From the NCBI RefSeq assembly GCF_027887165.1, contig NC_077232.1:58740706-58804705 (forward strand): a DNA stretch of 64,000 nt, written 5' to 3'. This document shows positions 45,375-55,468 of this stretch, piece by piece. Each line of letters starts with the position of its first letter. Position 1 is the stretch's first letter. This DNA is from Monodelphis domestica (taxonomy: Eukaryota > Chordata > Mammalia > Didelphimorphia > Didelphidae). The notes below the pieces were generated by a model, which had not been told where the DNA came from, did not search any database, and saw only the letters and a program-made list of their open reading frames with translations. Position numbers and translations under genes: made by a program.

Positions 45375-45985
45375 AAAATTTTAAATAATATTTTACTTTT
45401 TTTCCAATTACATGTAAAAGCAATTTTTAACATCCATTTTTTAAAGTTCTAAGGTCTAACTTCTGTTCTTCCTTCCCACCCTTCTGTAAAAAATAGACTC
45501 GAATACAGGACTACAATCCCCATGAGCCTTTGCTCCACTTCCCCAGAATGCCTTGTAATCTCACCTGGGCCGATATCGAGAAGGTATTTAAGCTGATTCA
45601 AAGGCTTTTGAAGGGCTCTTGGCTCTTTTTGGACTCCCGTTTTGGAGCCTGCTATGACAGTAAACAATCTGATATAGATTCTACTTGTACAATCATGCAA
45701 AATAAAACCCTTTCCATTTTAGTCATTTTGTGGGAGAGATCTCAAAAAATTAGGAAGAAAGTGAAATATAGTATATTTCAATTTGCTTTCAGACTGCTAG
45801 TTCTCAGAAAGCAGATGGCATTTTTCATCAAGAGTCTCTGGGTTTTGGATCACTGCATTGCTGAAAATAACTAGGTCATTCACAATTATTTGTTAAAAAA
45901 ATATTGCTGTCATTGTGTACCATGTTCTTCTGGTTCTACTCATTTCACTTTGCATCAGTTCATCTAAGTTAGTCAAAATGTTTTT
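45375..45985 (-). mobile_element. L1 3' end, reverse, split by an LTR fossil
   Basis: 45375-45483 is reverse L1 3' UTR (CCAATTACATGTAAAAGCAATTTTTAAC). The L1 resumes at about 45734 (CATTTTTCATCAAGAGTCTC, GGATCACTGCATTGCTG) and ends in the ORF2 C-terminal region (CATGTTCTTCTGGTTCTACTC). Confidence 0.85.
45484..45733 (+). mobile_element. Short LTR fossil inserted in L1
   Basis: About 250 bp with LTR layout: GGACTACAATCCCCATGAG and CCCCAGAATGCCTTG near the start, a TATA-like GGTATTTAAGC at 45583, and AATAAAA at about 45700. It lies between two halves of one L1, so it is an insertion. No internal genes; solitary. Exact ends uncertain. Confidence 0.5.
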
Positions 45986-45999
45986 TTTAAGGTAATTGA

Positions 46000-46570
46000 G
46001 TCTGGCTACATATGCAAGATGGATTGAAGGGGGGATTTATGGAATCAAGGAAGTATAAAACTTGAGAAACTGAGTCAGGAAAAATTTAAAAAGGATTTTA
46101 TTTGGAAAGATCAAAGGAATTGAGAACTGGGACCATGTAACTTGTACAAGGAGGCCCATCATGCTTGATTTATGTAAAAGGGGGGAAAAAGGGTAAAGCA
46201 TGCAGGGTGTTGATAACTTTCCTGTTGCAGATGACAAGGATTTGTGGGAAAATGCAAAGGGTTTAGTAACATAACATTTTCTTGGAAAGGGGCACAGCTA
46301 GGCATGAGGAGAGAGAAAAAAACCAGTGGTGAGTTGGAATGAAAAGTTTGGTCCACCAGGTTATTCTGAATGTACTAAAAAAACTGAAACTCTGAGATGC
46401 CCTAAAAGGCAGAATATTGGGAGTACAAAGATTAGCTTCACAGAAACCACCTAGGAAGCGTCTTGCAATAATTCAAGGGTGAAGTCAAGATCAGTACTCA
46501 GGTGTAAGCCATGGAGATGAAGATGAGAGAATCAATGAAAGTGTCCTTCCTCTGTATTTTTTATTAGTCA
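46000..46570. other. Mostly unrecognised; U1-like tail
   Basis: 46380-46560 contains TCTTGCAATAATTCAAGGGTGAAG and TGGAGATGAAGATGAGAGAA, resembling the 3' part of the U1 repeat. The preceding 350 bp show nothing I recognise. Confidence 0.35.
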
Positions 46571-46689
46571 ACCTCTCATTAAAATATTAGGTCCATTCTG
46601 GCCCCAGTATTTTAAAAAGTCTTGAAAAGAAAAACAGAGAAGGGTTTATAGAGAAAAAAGTGAATTAAATGTTGGAAAAGTAAGCTTTT

Positions 46690-46855
46690 TAAAAGAAATG
46701 TTAAAGGAATCAGAATTGTTCAGGCTAGAGAAGAGAAAGTTTAAGGAGTGACTTGATTACTGTTATGTCTGCAAAGGACTTTTATGAAGGGATGTAGAAA
46801 AAAGTTCTCTTGGAACAAGAAATGAACCAAATTAGAGCAGAGACATTGTTTGGAT
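46690..46855 (+). mobile_element. L3/CR1-like LINE fragment
   Basis: GTTCAGGCTAGAGAAGAGAAAG... and CTTGGAACAAGAAATGAACC are the plus-strand counterpart of the CR1/L3 region seen at 42060 and 9560. Confidence 0.6.
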
Positions 46856-46913
46856 ATAAGGAAGAATACTTGGGCTATTAAGATGATAAATCATGGAGAG
46901 CATAGCCAAGGAA

Positions 46914-46916
<3 letters not shown>

Positions 46917-46957
<41 letters not shown>
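46917..46957. repeat. (TG)n microsatellite
   Basis: About 20 uninterrupted TG units. Confidence 0.98.
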
Positions 46958-46959
<2 letters not shown>

Positions 46960-47424
46960 AAATATTTCAAGGAAGCAGATAGTCAATAGCTTTAATACAC
47001 TATTCTCAAATATTAGGGTTTTGGGGGGTGGGTGGAGGGTAAAGACTTGTTCTAGAAACCCCTAAACTATTGCAGAAGATAAATGTTCTGAGGGGAGGGA
47101 AGGTGGGCTGGGAGCAGGTAGAGGAAACTCCACTGAAACCCTCCTTCTGATTCAGGTATTGTCAAGCAGCAACCAATTAACCAGCATAATTATATTGTGT
47201 GCTGGAGAATCCTATACTTCTGATTTCCTATCTGCAAAACAGAATAATGAAGTTGCTCCTCTGATACTTTCCTCGGTGAGACTAAGGTAGAGGGTGAGAA
47301 ATGAGCTAAGATATAGGGAAATGCAAATCTCTAAATCACTTTCAGTAAGAGATAGGAGGCTTCATATACATTGGGTGGCTTATCCTAATGCCCCTTATTT
47401 AGAGAAGGTAAGATCACAGGTTAA
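46958..47424. other. No recognisable feature
   Basis: Nothing identified apart from short A/G-rich stretches. Confidence 0.35.
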
Positions 47425-47645
47425 AAAGTGGTCTTCAGAGACCAACCAATTGAGCTTCCTCATTTTGCAAATGAAGCCATTGAGTCCAAGAGAAATTAGA
47501 AGACAGGTCCAGCAACTGTGGATTGATCTGTCTGATGGAGAGAATGGAGTTAAAATACGTGGATTTGAATCCTGGCATCTTTCTTAGGTCATCAGTTCTT
47601 CCATTTATAAAATGAGGGAGTTAAAGTCCCTTCCAACTCTAAGTC
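47425..47645. mobile_element. Two MIR fragments, opposite orientations
   Basis: 47440-47510 resembles reverse MIR (CTCATTTTGCAAATGAAGCC). 47535-47645 resembles forward MIR (CGTGGATTTGAATCCTGGC, CATTTATAAAATGAGGGAG, CCTTCCAACTCTAAG). Confidence 0.5.
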
Positions 47646-48094
47646 ACTAGTTGTTTTTTGACAAAGCCTGTGATTTTTTTTTTTACCAATACAGGGAGCT
47701 CCCTGTATGGGAAACTCCTCTTTCAACTCAGATACCCATTTCGCACTTGACATCTTTTCTAAAAACAGAATGCTAAGACCTTTACAGACTACCAGACTCA
47801 TTTGAGGTTAGAGTTGATAAATGTAGCTACTGACTTCTTTGCTCTTAAGGTATACCTAGAGTAGGGCATATAGGGAAGATTGCTCTTGGGGAGAAATATT
47901 ATCTCTTCCTTTCCAGAAGCCCTCCCTCTTTTATCAGCCCAGATTATAGAGAAATCCTTCTCTCCTTCTTTGCTCCCAAATTGAGCTAAAATGTTAGTGT
48001 CTTATCTATAAGACGCCAATACCCAAATCTTAAAGCCCTTTAGAGGTATGGCTCTCTAAAGAGAAGGCTCAGCGCATGCAGGGGACTCAGCCAA
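47646..48094. other. No recognisable feature
   Basis: Nothing identified. A small palindrome CAGGGAGCTCCCTG lies at about 47693-47706. Confidence 0.35.
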
Positions 48095-48435
48095 AGAGGA
48101 GATGGAGGGAGGGAGGAAAGGAGAGACAGACAGACAGATAAAGACAGGGGGAAGACAGAGAGACAGAGATACACAGAAAGAGGGAAGAGAGACAGAGGTA
48201 GAGATAGAGAGAGATAGAGAGGGGGAGAAGGAAGAGAGACAAAGAAACAGAGACATAGATTAAAAAAAGACAGAGAAAACCCGAGAAACAGAGACAGACA
48301 GAGAGACACAGAGATGGAGAGAAAGACTGACAGAGACATAAAGACAGAGAAAAACCAAGAAACAGAGACAGAGAGACAAAGACCGAGAGACACACAGAGA
48401 GACAGAGAAAGAGAGAGACAGAGAGAGGGGGAGCT
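48095..48435. repeat. GAGACAGA-type purine-rich repeat
   Basis: About 340 bp of impure GACAGA/GAGACA repeats. The long L/S/C/V-rich minus frames (up to 201 codons) are translations of this tract. Confidence 0.95.
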
Positions 48436-48904
48436 GCTGCCTTTTCTAGGGGAGTGAGATGCGGCTGCATTTCTCGGGGCGGGGGTGGCTTTGAAATTCC
48501 CCAGAGCCCCTGCTGTCCTTCCTTCCTCCTTTGTGCGCTGTTGCCTGGTGACGGCTTTGTGTAGGTCCCAGTCATTGGAGACGACCCTGGTTTCTGATTG
48601 GCCGGGACGCTGCATTTGTTGACATGAAATACTGCCCAGGCTCAAGCCTCAGCGGGGACTAGGTGGGCTTGGGTTTCAGAGCCCGGGACTCATTTGTTTG
48701 TGCCTTTGCTTTAACCCCTTGCACGCTCCCTGGAGGAGGCAAGCCACACAAGTCCCTGCTTGATGAGCAGGGGAGCCGGGGCTGGAGTGGGGTGAGGCCT
48801 CTTTGAAGAGCTGTGGGTGGCTGCTCTCTGGCAGGGAGGAGGAGGAGGCCTTCAGATAGGCAGTTGGTTAAGCAGGGGTAGAGAGCTCCCCCGCTACGAA
48901 GGGG
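48436..48904. promoter_or_regulatory. GC-rich island with RFX and CCAAT-like motifs
   Basis: The only GC-rich, CpG-bearing block in the window: about a dozen or more CpGs in 470 bp against almost none in its flanks. It holds GTTGCCTGGTGACG at 48540-48553, an imperfect palindrome fitting an RFX X-box plus a TGACG half-CRE. Two inverted CCAAT boxes (ATTGG) lie at 48574-48578 and 48597-48601, 21 and 44 bp beyond. No exon with a convincing ORF is visible on either strand. It could be a promoter or first exon of a gene outside the window, a non-coding RNA promoter, or a relic. Confidence 0.35.
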
Positions 48905-48965
48905 ACTCTGTCTTTTTCTTTGTCTCCTTGTCTCTGTCTCTCTGTCTCTGTCTCTGTCTCTGTCA
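48905..48965. repeat. (TCTCTG)n repeat
   Basis: Pyrimidine-rich hexamer repeat, opposite in strand bias to the tract at 48095 on the other side of the GC-rich island. Confidence 0.93.
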
Positions 48966-49239
48966 CCTTATTTCAGCTGAGAAAGTTTCAGCCAGGAATC
49001 TTTCCTTCCCAGGGAGGCAGGTGGTCAGGGCTTAAGACTTCCTAGGGAGTAATAGTAGGGGATCTCAGTGGAGAGAACACTAGATCATGAGATGGGGAGT
49101 CCACCTCTCTCCTCCCCCCTAGTAAACTGACTAATGATCTCCCCCATTCTCTCTCAAACCTGCTCAGCCTCCTTATATACCCGAGAAAGGGTCAAGAGGG
49201 AATGAGGAGTAGAAAGTGGAAAAGTCCAAGGGGCAGCTG

Positions 49240-49350
49240 GGAAGGAACACTGAATTTGGAGTTAAAGAGCCAGGGTTCAAATTCTGGCTCCTCTCTTGGC
49301 TTCAGTTTCCTGTGAGATGACCTGAGGAGGTCTCTTTCCAATTGAAATGT
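49240..49350 (+). mobile_element. MIR SINE fragment
   Basis: ACACTGAATTTGGAGTTAAAGAGCCAGGGTTCAAATTC, then CAGTTTCCTGTGAGATGACC. Short MIR. Confidence 0.65.
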
Positions 49351-49398
49351 ATGATGGCTTGTGACAGAAGAGAGAAAAGAATCTTAGAAATCCTATTG

Positions 49399-49697
49399 CT
49401 GAATTTATGAATTGTGCTCAGATACAAGCAATATTTAGAGGAACAGATACATAGAATTCTAGTCTGATCTAGTCTCTCTGAAGAGAACAGATTAGCCAAC
49501 CTACTAGCCCCAATGTCCTACTGCTCCCCTACAGGAAGGAAAGTCTCCTTTGGGAGACTGGTGAGCAAGATTCCAAAACTTATTCTTACCTCTTTAAGAA
49601 CTGCCTTTAGACAAACCTATGCATAATCTATGTGGGCAGTACATAAGCTATACACATTACTGCCCTCCACAGGCTTCATGGTCCAAGCAAAGTAACC
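49399..49697. repeat. Left arm of near-identical inverted repeat
   Basis: Reverse complement of 51215-51512. By hand I count about 8-10 differences in roughly 297 bp (about 97%), with over 150 bp in the middle identical. The arm contains no SINE1, L1, L2 or MIR signature that I recognise. Confidence 0.92.
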
Positions 49698-49719
49698 TAC
49701 TTGCTTTTCATACACAATA

Positions 49720-49915
49720 CCCTACCTGCTGCCTTTGTGCCTTTTCATTGGTCATCACAGATACTTAAAATATTATGTCCTCACCGTCTACATCTTAGAC
49801 TCTCTGGGGTCCTTTCAGATAGCCCACATGCCACATTCTGTAGGAAGCTTTTCTTGCTCCTCCCCAGCTGCTCCTAATTTCCCATTTATCTTTGTATTCT
49901 CTTATCAGCAGAGTC
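49720..49915 (+). mobile_element. L2-like LINE 3' fragment
   Basis: CTGCCTTTGTGCCTTTTCATTGG and GGAAGCTTTTCTTGCTCCTCCCCAGCTGC resemble the L2 3' region. Decayed. Confidence 0.5.
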
Positions 49916-49918
49916 TAA

Positions 49919-50408
49919 ATGTAGTTTTTCCCAGCTAAAAGGATGGAGTGAAGGATTATGGGAGGGAGAAACCTCTAAGAACAGGGGAAGTCCTGAGATT
50001 TTTGGGGGGGATTTTGAAGGAGGGTACCCAGATTGGTCAGTACCAGCAGTAAATCAACGGCAAGGAAGAATACTACTGCCTCAAACTGAAAATCATAATA
50101 AATACTTGGAGCCCTGGTTGCCTGATGACCCACTTATGAATGAACTGTTTGCTCAGAATTTGCTGATTGTCTGGATGTATCTGTCTGCCATACCATGGGA
50201 AATGGTGAAGTTATCACATCTTTCACCCTCTTTCCCCTGCTTCATTGCTGCTTGGCCAACTGGAATCCCTATCCCCAGGAGGATCCTGCCCTATTTAAAC
50301 ATTACTTGTTGGCTTCCTTTTAATAAAGGGTTTTGTCTCCAGATAAAGATAAAGCTGACTTTTCTTTCATTCTGAACAAGTGTTTGCTATAAAGTAGTGG
50401 ACCACACA
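49919..50408 (+). mobile_element. Probable solitary LTR fossil
   Basis: LTR-like layout: a possible TG start, CTATTTAAAC (TATA-like) at 50291, AATAAA at 50322, a T/C-rich region and a possible CA end near 50408. About 490 bp. It lies in the spacer of the inverted repeat. No clear 5-bp duplication seen, so the ends are tentative. Confidence 0.45.
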
Positions 50409-50559
50409 AGGGAGAGAAAGGTCAAAAGGGAACCTGAGACCAATTGCCTTAGACTTAATCAGTAGCTTTTACTAAGCTCCCTGTGACTACACAAAGAGAC
50501 TCATTTTGTACAATATTTTGTGTGTGTCTTGCATATTGTATATATATATGTACATGTTG

Positions 50560-50657
50560 ATCTCCTATTATAATATAAAGTACTTAAGGCAGAAATAGGT
50601 TTTGATTCTTCTTTATGTCCCCAGGGTTTAGCACAGTGCCTGGCACATATTAGGGGT
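50560..50657 (+). mobile_element. L2 LINE 3' end
   Basis: TTTATGTCCCCAGGGTTTAGCACAGTGCCTGGCACATATTAGG is an unmistakable L2 tail. Confidence 0.9.
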
Positions 50658-50838
50658 TTAAAAAAATAGCCCTTGACTTCTGTTTTAGAAACAATGCTGT
50701 GTATTGACAGAAGAGTGGTCAGGGCTGGTCAATGAGGATTAAGTGGCTTGTCCAGGGTCACACAACTAGGAAGTGTCTGAAGCCAGTTTTGAACCCAGGT
50801 TCTCCCACCTCCAGGCATGACATTCTATCCACTACCTG
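50658..50838 (-). mobile_element. SINE1-type SINE, reverse orientation
   Basis: TTCTGTTTTAGAAACAATGCTGTGTATTG to GACATTCTATCCACTACCT. The tail is slightly deleted and the head is short by several bases. Confidence 0.88.
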
Positions 50839-50959
50839 AAGGCTCCATTCTTACCATTGATTTTCATCCAAAATATGTCTTTCAGCCTTTGCCCCACATG
50901 GATCCTGTATTCATGTATTTACATGGAAATGATTATTTTCTTAAATGCACACTATTTCT

Positions 50960-51040
50960 CTACTTCTACTACTGAATCTGTTTCTATTGAATAACATGTG
51001 CCCATCTTCTGCATATTGAAACTTTGAGAGAGGGAGCCAT
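50960..51040. repeat. Repeat shared with 55698-55760
   Basis: CTGTTTCTATTGAATAACATG and the following 30 bp recur at 55698-55760 in the same orientation, about 80% identical. No known family recognised. Confidence 0.65.
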
Positions 51041-51099
51041 CTAACTGCCCTGATGTTTTTAATCCATACTTGGTGATTGAACATTTTGTTTTCCATCTT

Positions 51100-51165
51100 C
51101 CAATTGTTTCAGGTCTGTCCAACTCTTCATGACTCTATTGGGGGTTTTTATAGCACAGAGACAGC
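51100..51165 (-). mobile_element. MAR1 SINE 3' fragment
   Basis: CAATTGTTTCAGGTCTGTCCAACTCTTCATGACTC, then TTGGGGGTTTTTATAGC, is the reverse MAR1 end. Confidence 0.7.
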
Positions 51166-51214
51166 ACATAGGGTGTTGCACATGTAAGGTAAGCCTTGCA
51201 CAAAGAGAACAGGC

Positions 51215-51512
51215 TGGTTTGCTTAGACCATGAAGTCTGTGGAGGGCAGTAATGTGTATAGCTTATGTATTGCCCACATAGATTATGTTATAGGTTTGTC
51301 TAAAGGCAATTCTTAAAGAGGTAAGAATAAGTTTTGGAATCTTGCTCACCAGTCTCCCAAAGGAGACTTTCCTTCCTGTAGGGGAGCAGTAGGACATTGG
51401 GGCTAGTAGGTTGGCTAATCTGTTCTCTTCAGAGAGACTAGATCAGACTAGAATTCTATGTATCTGTTCCTCTAAATATTGTTTGTATCGGAGCACAATT
51501 CATAAATTCAGC
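51215..51512. repeat. Right arm of near-identical inverted repeat
   Basis: Partner of 49399-49697. Both arms encode the same chance frame (MANLFSSERLDQTRILCICS) in mirror orientation, which first shows the identity. The spacer is about 1.5 kb. Confidence 0.92.
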
Positions 51513-51744
51513 CTGCTTTTCTGGCCCTTTCCAGTTCTTTTCCTTAGCTTATATCAAGGCTTGACCTCTTTCTACCAAATGCCCATTTCACCAAAGGCCC
51601 TCACAAATACTGGATAGCAAGGAAGCCCATTTATCCAAACAGATTGCAAATATAAATCAGAGGAAGTTATATAGATTATAATATACTAAATAATACATAG
51701 AGTAAAAAGAACTCTTGAGAGCAATATTAACCATGATCCCAAGG

Positions 51745-52695
51745 AGAAATTTTCTTTTTTTTTCTTTTATTTTTAAATTCAATTTTATTTTCAGTTTCAT
51801 ATTCTCTTTTCTACCTTCCCCTCCCCTGTATTAAGAAATCAGAAAAAACAAAAACCACTTCAAACATATAGCCAAGCAAAATAAATATCTATATTTGCTA
51901 TGTCAAAATAGGATACCTTAAAATATAGTCTGAGACTATTGCCTTTGTCTCTGGAGGTGAGTAGAATGTTTCATCTTCAGCCTTTTGGAATTATGCTTGG
52001 TCCTTTTGTCAATCAGCTATCCTGTCTTCTACTTGAAAAAAAATTTATAGCAGTTCTTTTTGTAGTGGTAAAGAATTGGAAATTGAAGGGATGTCCATCA
52101 ACTAGGGAATCGCTAAACAAATTGTAGTATATGATGGTGATGAGATACTATTGTGTTATAAGAAATGATAAACAAGATGATTTCAGAAAAAAGATGGAAA
52201 GATCTGCAGGAATTGATGCCAAGTGAAATAAACAGAATTGGGAGAACACTGTACACAATAACCACAATATTGGACAATGATTATCTGTGAAAACTTGGCT
52301 ATTCTCAGTAATGCAATGATCTGGAACAATCCTGAAAGACTTATGATAGGGAATGCTTTCTACCTCCAGAGAACGAACTGTTAGAGTCATCTTTCACAAC
52401 AGTATATTGTTGGTTTTTATTTTAGGGTTTTGGTTATGTATGAGTGTGCTTGTACAAAAATGACCAATATGGAATTGTTTTTGCATGACAATTAAAATAA
52501 AATTAAAATAAATAATAAAATGATGACCTCTCTCCCAAATAAAAATTTTTAAAAGAAATCCTATCTTACAAAGTTGTTTGTCTTTATAATAATGTTATCA
52601 TTATACATATTTTTCTGCATCAGTTCTCTATCATCTTTGCATCAGTTTATACAAGATTTTTCAGGTTTCTCTGATCTCAAGGTGAAAATTTCTAG
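51745..52695 (-). mobile_element. L1 3' end, reverse, split by a forward L1
   Basis: 51745-52032 starts with a T-rich tail and reverse 3' UTR (CAAACATATAGCCAAGCAAAAT). It resumes at about 52540-52695 with the complement of ORF2 C-terminal text (TTTGCATCAGTTTATACAAG). Old. Confidence 0.75.
52035..52535 (+). mobile_element. L1 3' end, forward, nested in reverse L1
   Basis: TTTTTGTAGTGGTAAAGAATTGG..GGGATGTCCATCAAC encodes the ALFVVVKNWKLKGCPSxxE region. The 3' UTR follows and ends in AATAAAATTAAAATAAATAA. It sits inside the reverse L1, producing an inverted L1 pair. Confidence 0.82.
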
Positions 52696-53635
52696 GAAGA
52701 TAAACTGCATTAGGGACTTGTTGAAGTGCTAGTTCCTCAAAGATGTTGAAAATTTTTTCTCTCCTGTTTTGTCTCTGACTCTATCTGCCTGCCTCTCTCT
52801 TTCTCTCTTTTTCTCCTTTAATAGATAGAGATTCTTGGTATATTTCATCCTTGATGACAGCATTCTAGGCTTTCAAACACTAATTCCCAAATGTCTATTC
52901 CCCAAACTACTGTACTATAATGTCTTCAGTGAGTTGGCAATGATATAAAGTAAATCAAAATCCTTGCTGGTTAATTGGTAGCCCAAGACTGAGTAGCAAC
53001 AAAAGGAAGACACTAAAATCAGGTTAACTTAAAAAAAATTCCTTTTTATCCTCTGCCAAAACATTTATTTGCTATTTGGAAGTCCAAATCTTTAATAAGA
53101 CTTTTTGAGTATTCTGTAGCCATAAATTACTGAAAATTATAAAAAATCAGTATTGTTAATGTTCCCTTTGCCACTCAAAAGCAGTGCCTTATGGTGCCTC
53201 CAAGGCCATGTCTTATCCTGTTCAGACATCCATTACCATCTCTTCATTCCTTATTGCAGAAGAATTTCTGCAAGTGTAGTGGGATTTGGTGGAGAACTAT
53301 ACTACATTACATGGTTATACATGTTGTACAAATAGTAGAATGGGTCATAATGATGTTAAAAAGGGAGCCTCTAAAATGTTCATGATCTTTACAAGGATTT
53401 TTGCTTTTTCCTTTCGGAAACGATTCAGGAACATTTTCATCAAAATGTTCCTGTTTTTTGCTTAAAATTTTTTTTGCTATATGTCTATGTATTCCACAAG
53501 AGCTTATTCATTTTAAACAATGTATTCTTCTTTTTCACCTTCCTGGTCTACTCTCAAATGGAATGAACATGCTATCTATTGTCATTGGGGCTTAGAACTT
53601 ATGGGTGCCAATTGGGGCAAAGATCTGATTGATGT
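52696..53635. other. No recognisable feature
   Basis: Nothing identified. The 60-64-codon frames at 53153-53595 have no domain. Confidence 0.35.
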
Positions 53636-53639
53636 TCTG

Positions 53640-53775
53640 CTTCTGTCTTTATTCTGTACTTCCTCCATTTCCTAATCATATCCATATGTTCTTTCCTGTT
53701 GGTGTCTTTGCTGTCCCCCATATATGGAATGTTCTCTCCTCATCTCAATCTGATGAAATAATTTCCTTCCTCTCT
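53640..53775 (+). mobile_element. L2-like fragment
   Basis: CTGTACTTCCTCCATTTCCTAATC..., ATATATGGAATGTTCTCTCCTC resembles the L2 3' region. It is separated by a MIR from the larger L2 that follows. Confidence 0.45.
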
Positions 53776-53807
53776 GTCTCTGTCTCTATCTGTCTCTGTT
53801 CCTCCTG

Positions 53808-54048
53808 TTGGTGGTGTAGTAGATAGAGTACTAGGTCTTAGGAAAGCTTGAATTCAATTTCAGTCTCAGATTCTAGTTGTATAATCCTGGACAAGTCACT
53901 TAAAAAAAAAAACCTTTGCCTCAGTTTCCTCATCTGTAAAATGAGAATAACAACAGCACCCACCTCCCAAGGTTTTTTTGAGGATTGAATTAAATAACTG
54001 AAAAGTTCTTAGCACAGTGCCTAATATGTAATAGGTATCATATTAACA
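53808..54048 (+). mobile_element. MIR SINE, near full length
   Basis: GTGGTGTAGTAGATAGAGTAC, TCCTGGACAAGTCACTTAA, TTTGCCTCAGTTTCCTCATCTGTAAAATGAG and AGCACAGTGCCTAATATG are all in order. An A-run has expanded near 53902. Confidence 0.92.
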
Positions 54049-54089
54049 TTCACTATTCTTATTATCTCTATTTCCCTCTCTAGTTTTAT

Positions 54090-55100
54090 CTTGCCCCACA
54101 ATCTCCTTTGAATTTCAGAGCTGTATCACCAGTTGTCCATTGGTCATTTCATATTGAATATAGGTGAGACTGTTTAAACTCAACATTTCCAAAATAGAAC
54201 TCATCATCTTCCTCCTCTGCTCTGCCCCAATCCTCTACTCTCCTCTTCCATCCTTCCTTCATCTCTATCGAAGTCATTACCATTCTTCCAGTAACCCAGA
54301 TTTGTAACCTCAGCACTATCCTCAAATCCTTCTTCTTCCTCATTCTACATATCCTCCAAGTTATCAAATCTTGCTGTTTCTGCCTCCACAAGATCTTTCC
54401 CAATTAACTCCTTCTCTCCTCTCATACAACTCCCCCATTAGTCCAAACCCTCATCATCATTTGCCCATGATTATTGTCCTAGTCTCCCAAGTCTCTCAGA
54501 AATCCAGGCAAGCCAACAGAACTGCTGCCAAAGGAATTTGCTGGAAGCACAGAACTGACCCTCCTACTTGGTCAAATCCAGTGACTTCCAATTGCCTTGA
54601 GGAAGAAATATCAACTCCTGTTTAAAGCCCTTCACAACATGACCCTAGCCTACATTCCTAGTTTCATTCACCATTATTTCTCTTCTTACACTGAGCAATT
54701 CAAATTCAGCCAAACTGACTTTCTGGGTTCCTATAATATGCTACCCCAGTTCTTTTCTCTGCACCTTTGTATTGTCTCTTCCCATATCTAGAATGCATCC
54801 TCTCTTCCCTTTCCTCCATCCCAGACTCCCTTCCTTCCCTGAAGATGCTTCTCAAGCACCATGTCCTGTGTGAAGCTTTTCCTGATCCCCAACTACTAGT
54901 GCCCTCCCTCCCAAACTGCTTTGTATTTATTCACTTTATGATCATGCTGTATATACTTGCATATGAACTTATCATCTCTCCCATCTGAATGTAAACTCCT
55001 ATGTCAGTAGGAATTTTATTTTTGCATTTTTATCCCCACTGCCTAGTATGGCACCTAGCATATAGGTAGTTCATGTTTGTTGATTGAGTGATTGATTACT
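54090..55100 (+). mobile_element. L2 LINE 3' half
   Basis: The longest L2 here. It opens with AACTCAACATTTCCAAAATAGAACTC (the L2 NMSKTEL position), passes CTTCCAATTGCCTTGAGG, CTTCACAACATGACCC and CTTTTCCTGATCCCCAACTACTAGTG, and ends in CACCTAGCATATAGGTAG plus terminal TGATTGATTG repeats. It covers the end of ORF2 and the whole 3' UTR. Frames are broken. Confidence 0.93.
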
Positions 55101-55101
55101 A

Positions 55102-55411
55102 GTAACTTTGGACAGATCAGTTGCTCTTGAACGATGTGGTTAGAACCCAATGCTGTATGGTTTTTCATTTGTTTATTTAGGCTTATTTTTGAGGGTTTTG
55201 GTTTTATAAGATTATTTACTTACACAAATGAACCATATGGAAATATATTTTGTGTGATAATACATGTTTAACCTAGACTGAATTGATCTCCAGGAGGGGG
55301 GAGGAAAGGAGGAAGGGAGACAATTTGGATCATATAACTTTGGAAAACTTGTGTGGAAATTTGTCATTACATGTAATTGGCAGAAAACATTTTAATGAAA
55401 AAAAAACCCAC
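55102..55411 (+). mobile_element. L1 3' UTR fragment
   Basis: TTTTGAGGGTTTTGGTTTTATAAG, ATGAACCATATGGAAATATATTTTG, then GGGGGGAGGAAAGGAGGAAGGGAGAC and an A-rich end. L1 3' UTR of an older subfamily. Confidence 0.75.
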
Positions 55412-55468
55412 AATGCTAGATGCTATATTTCTCCATACTATTATTCTACCATGATATAATTTCTATTT

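Noticed and set aside
48040-48645. 201-codon minus frame and two overlapping ones
   Set aside because: Most of the length translates the GACAGA purine tract; only the first ~70 codons lie in the GC-rich block and show no domain or good start.
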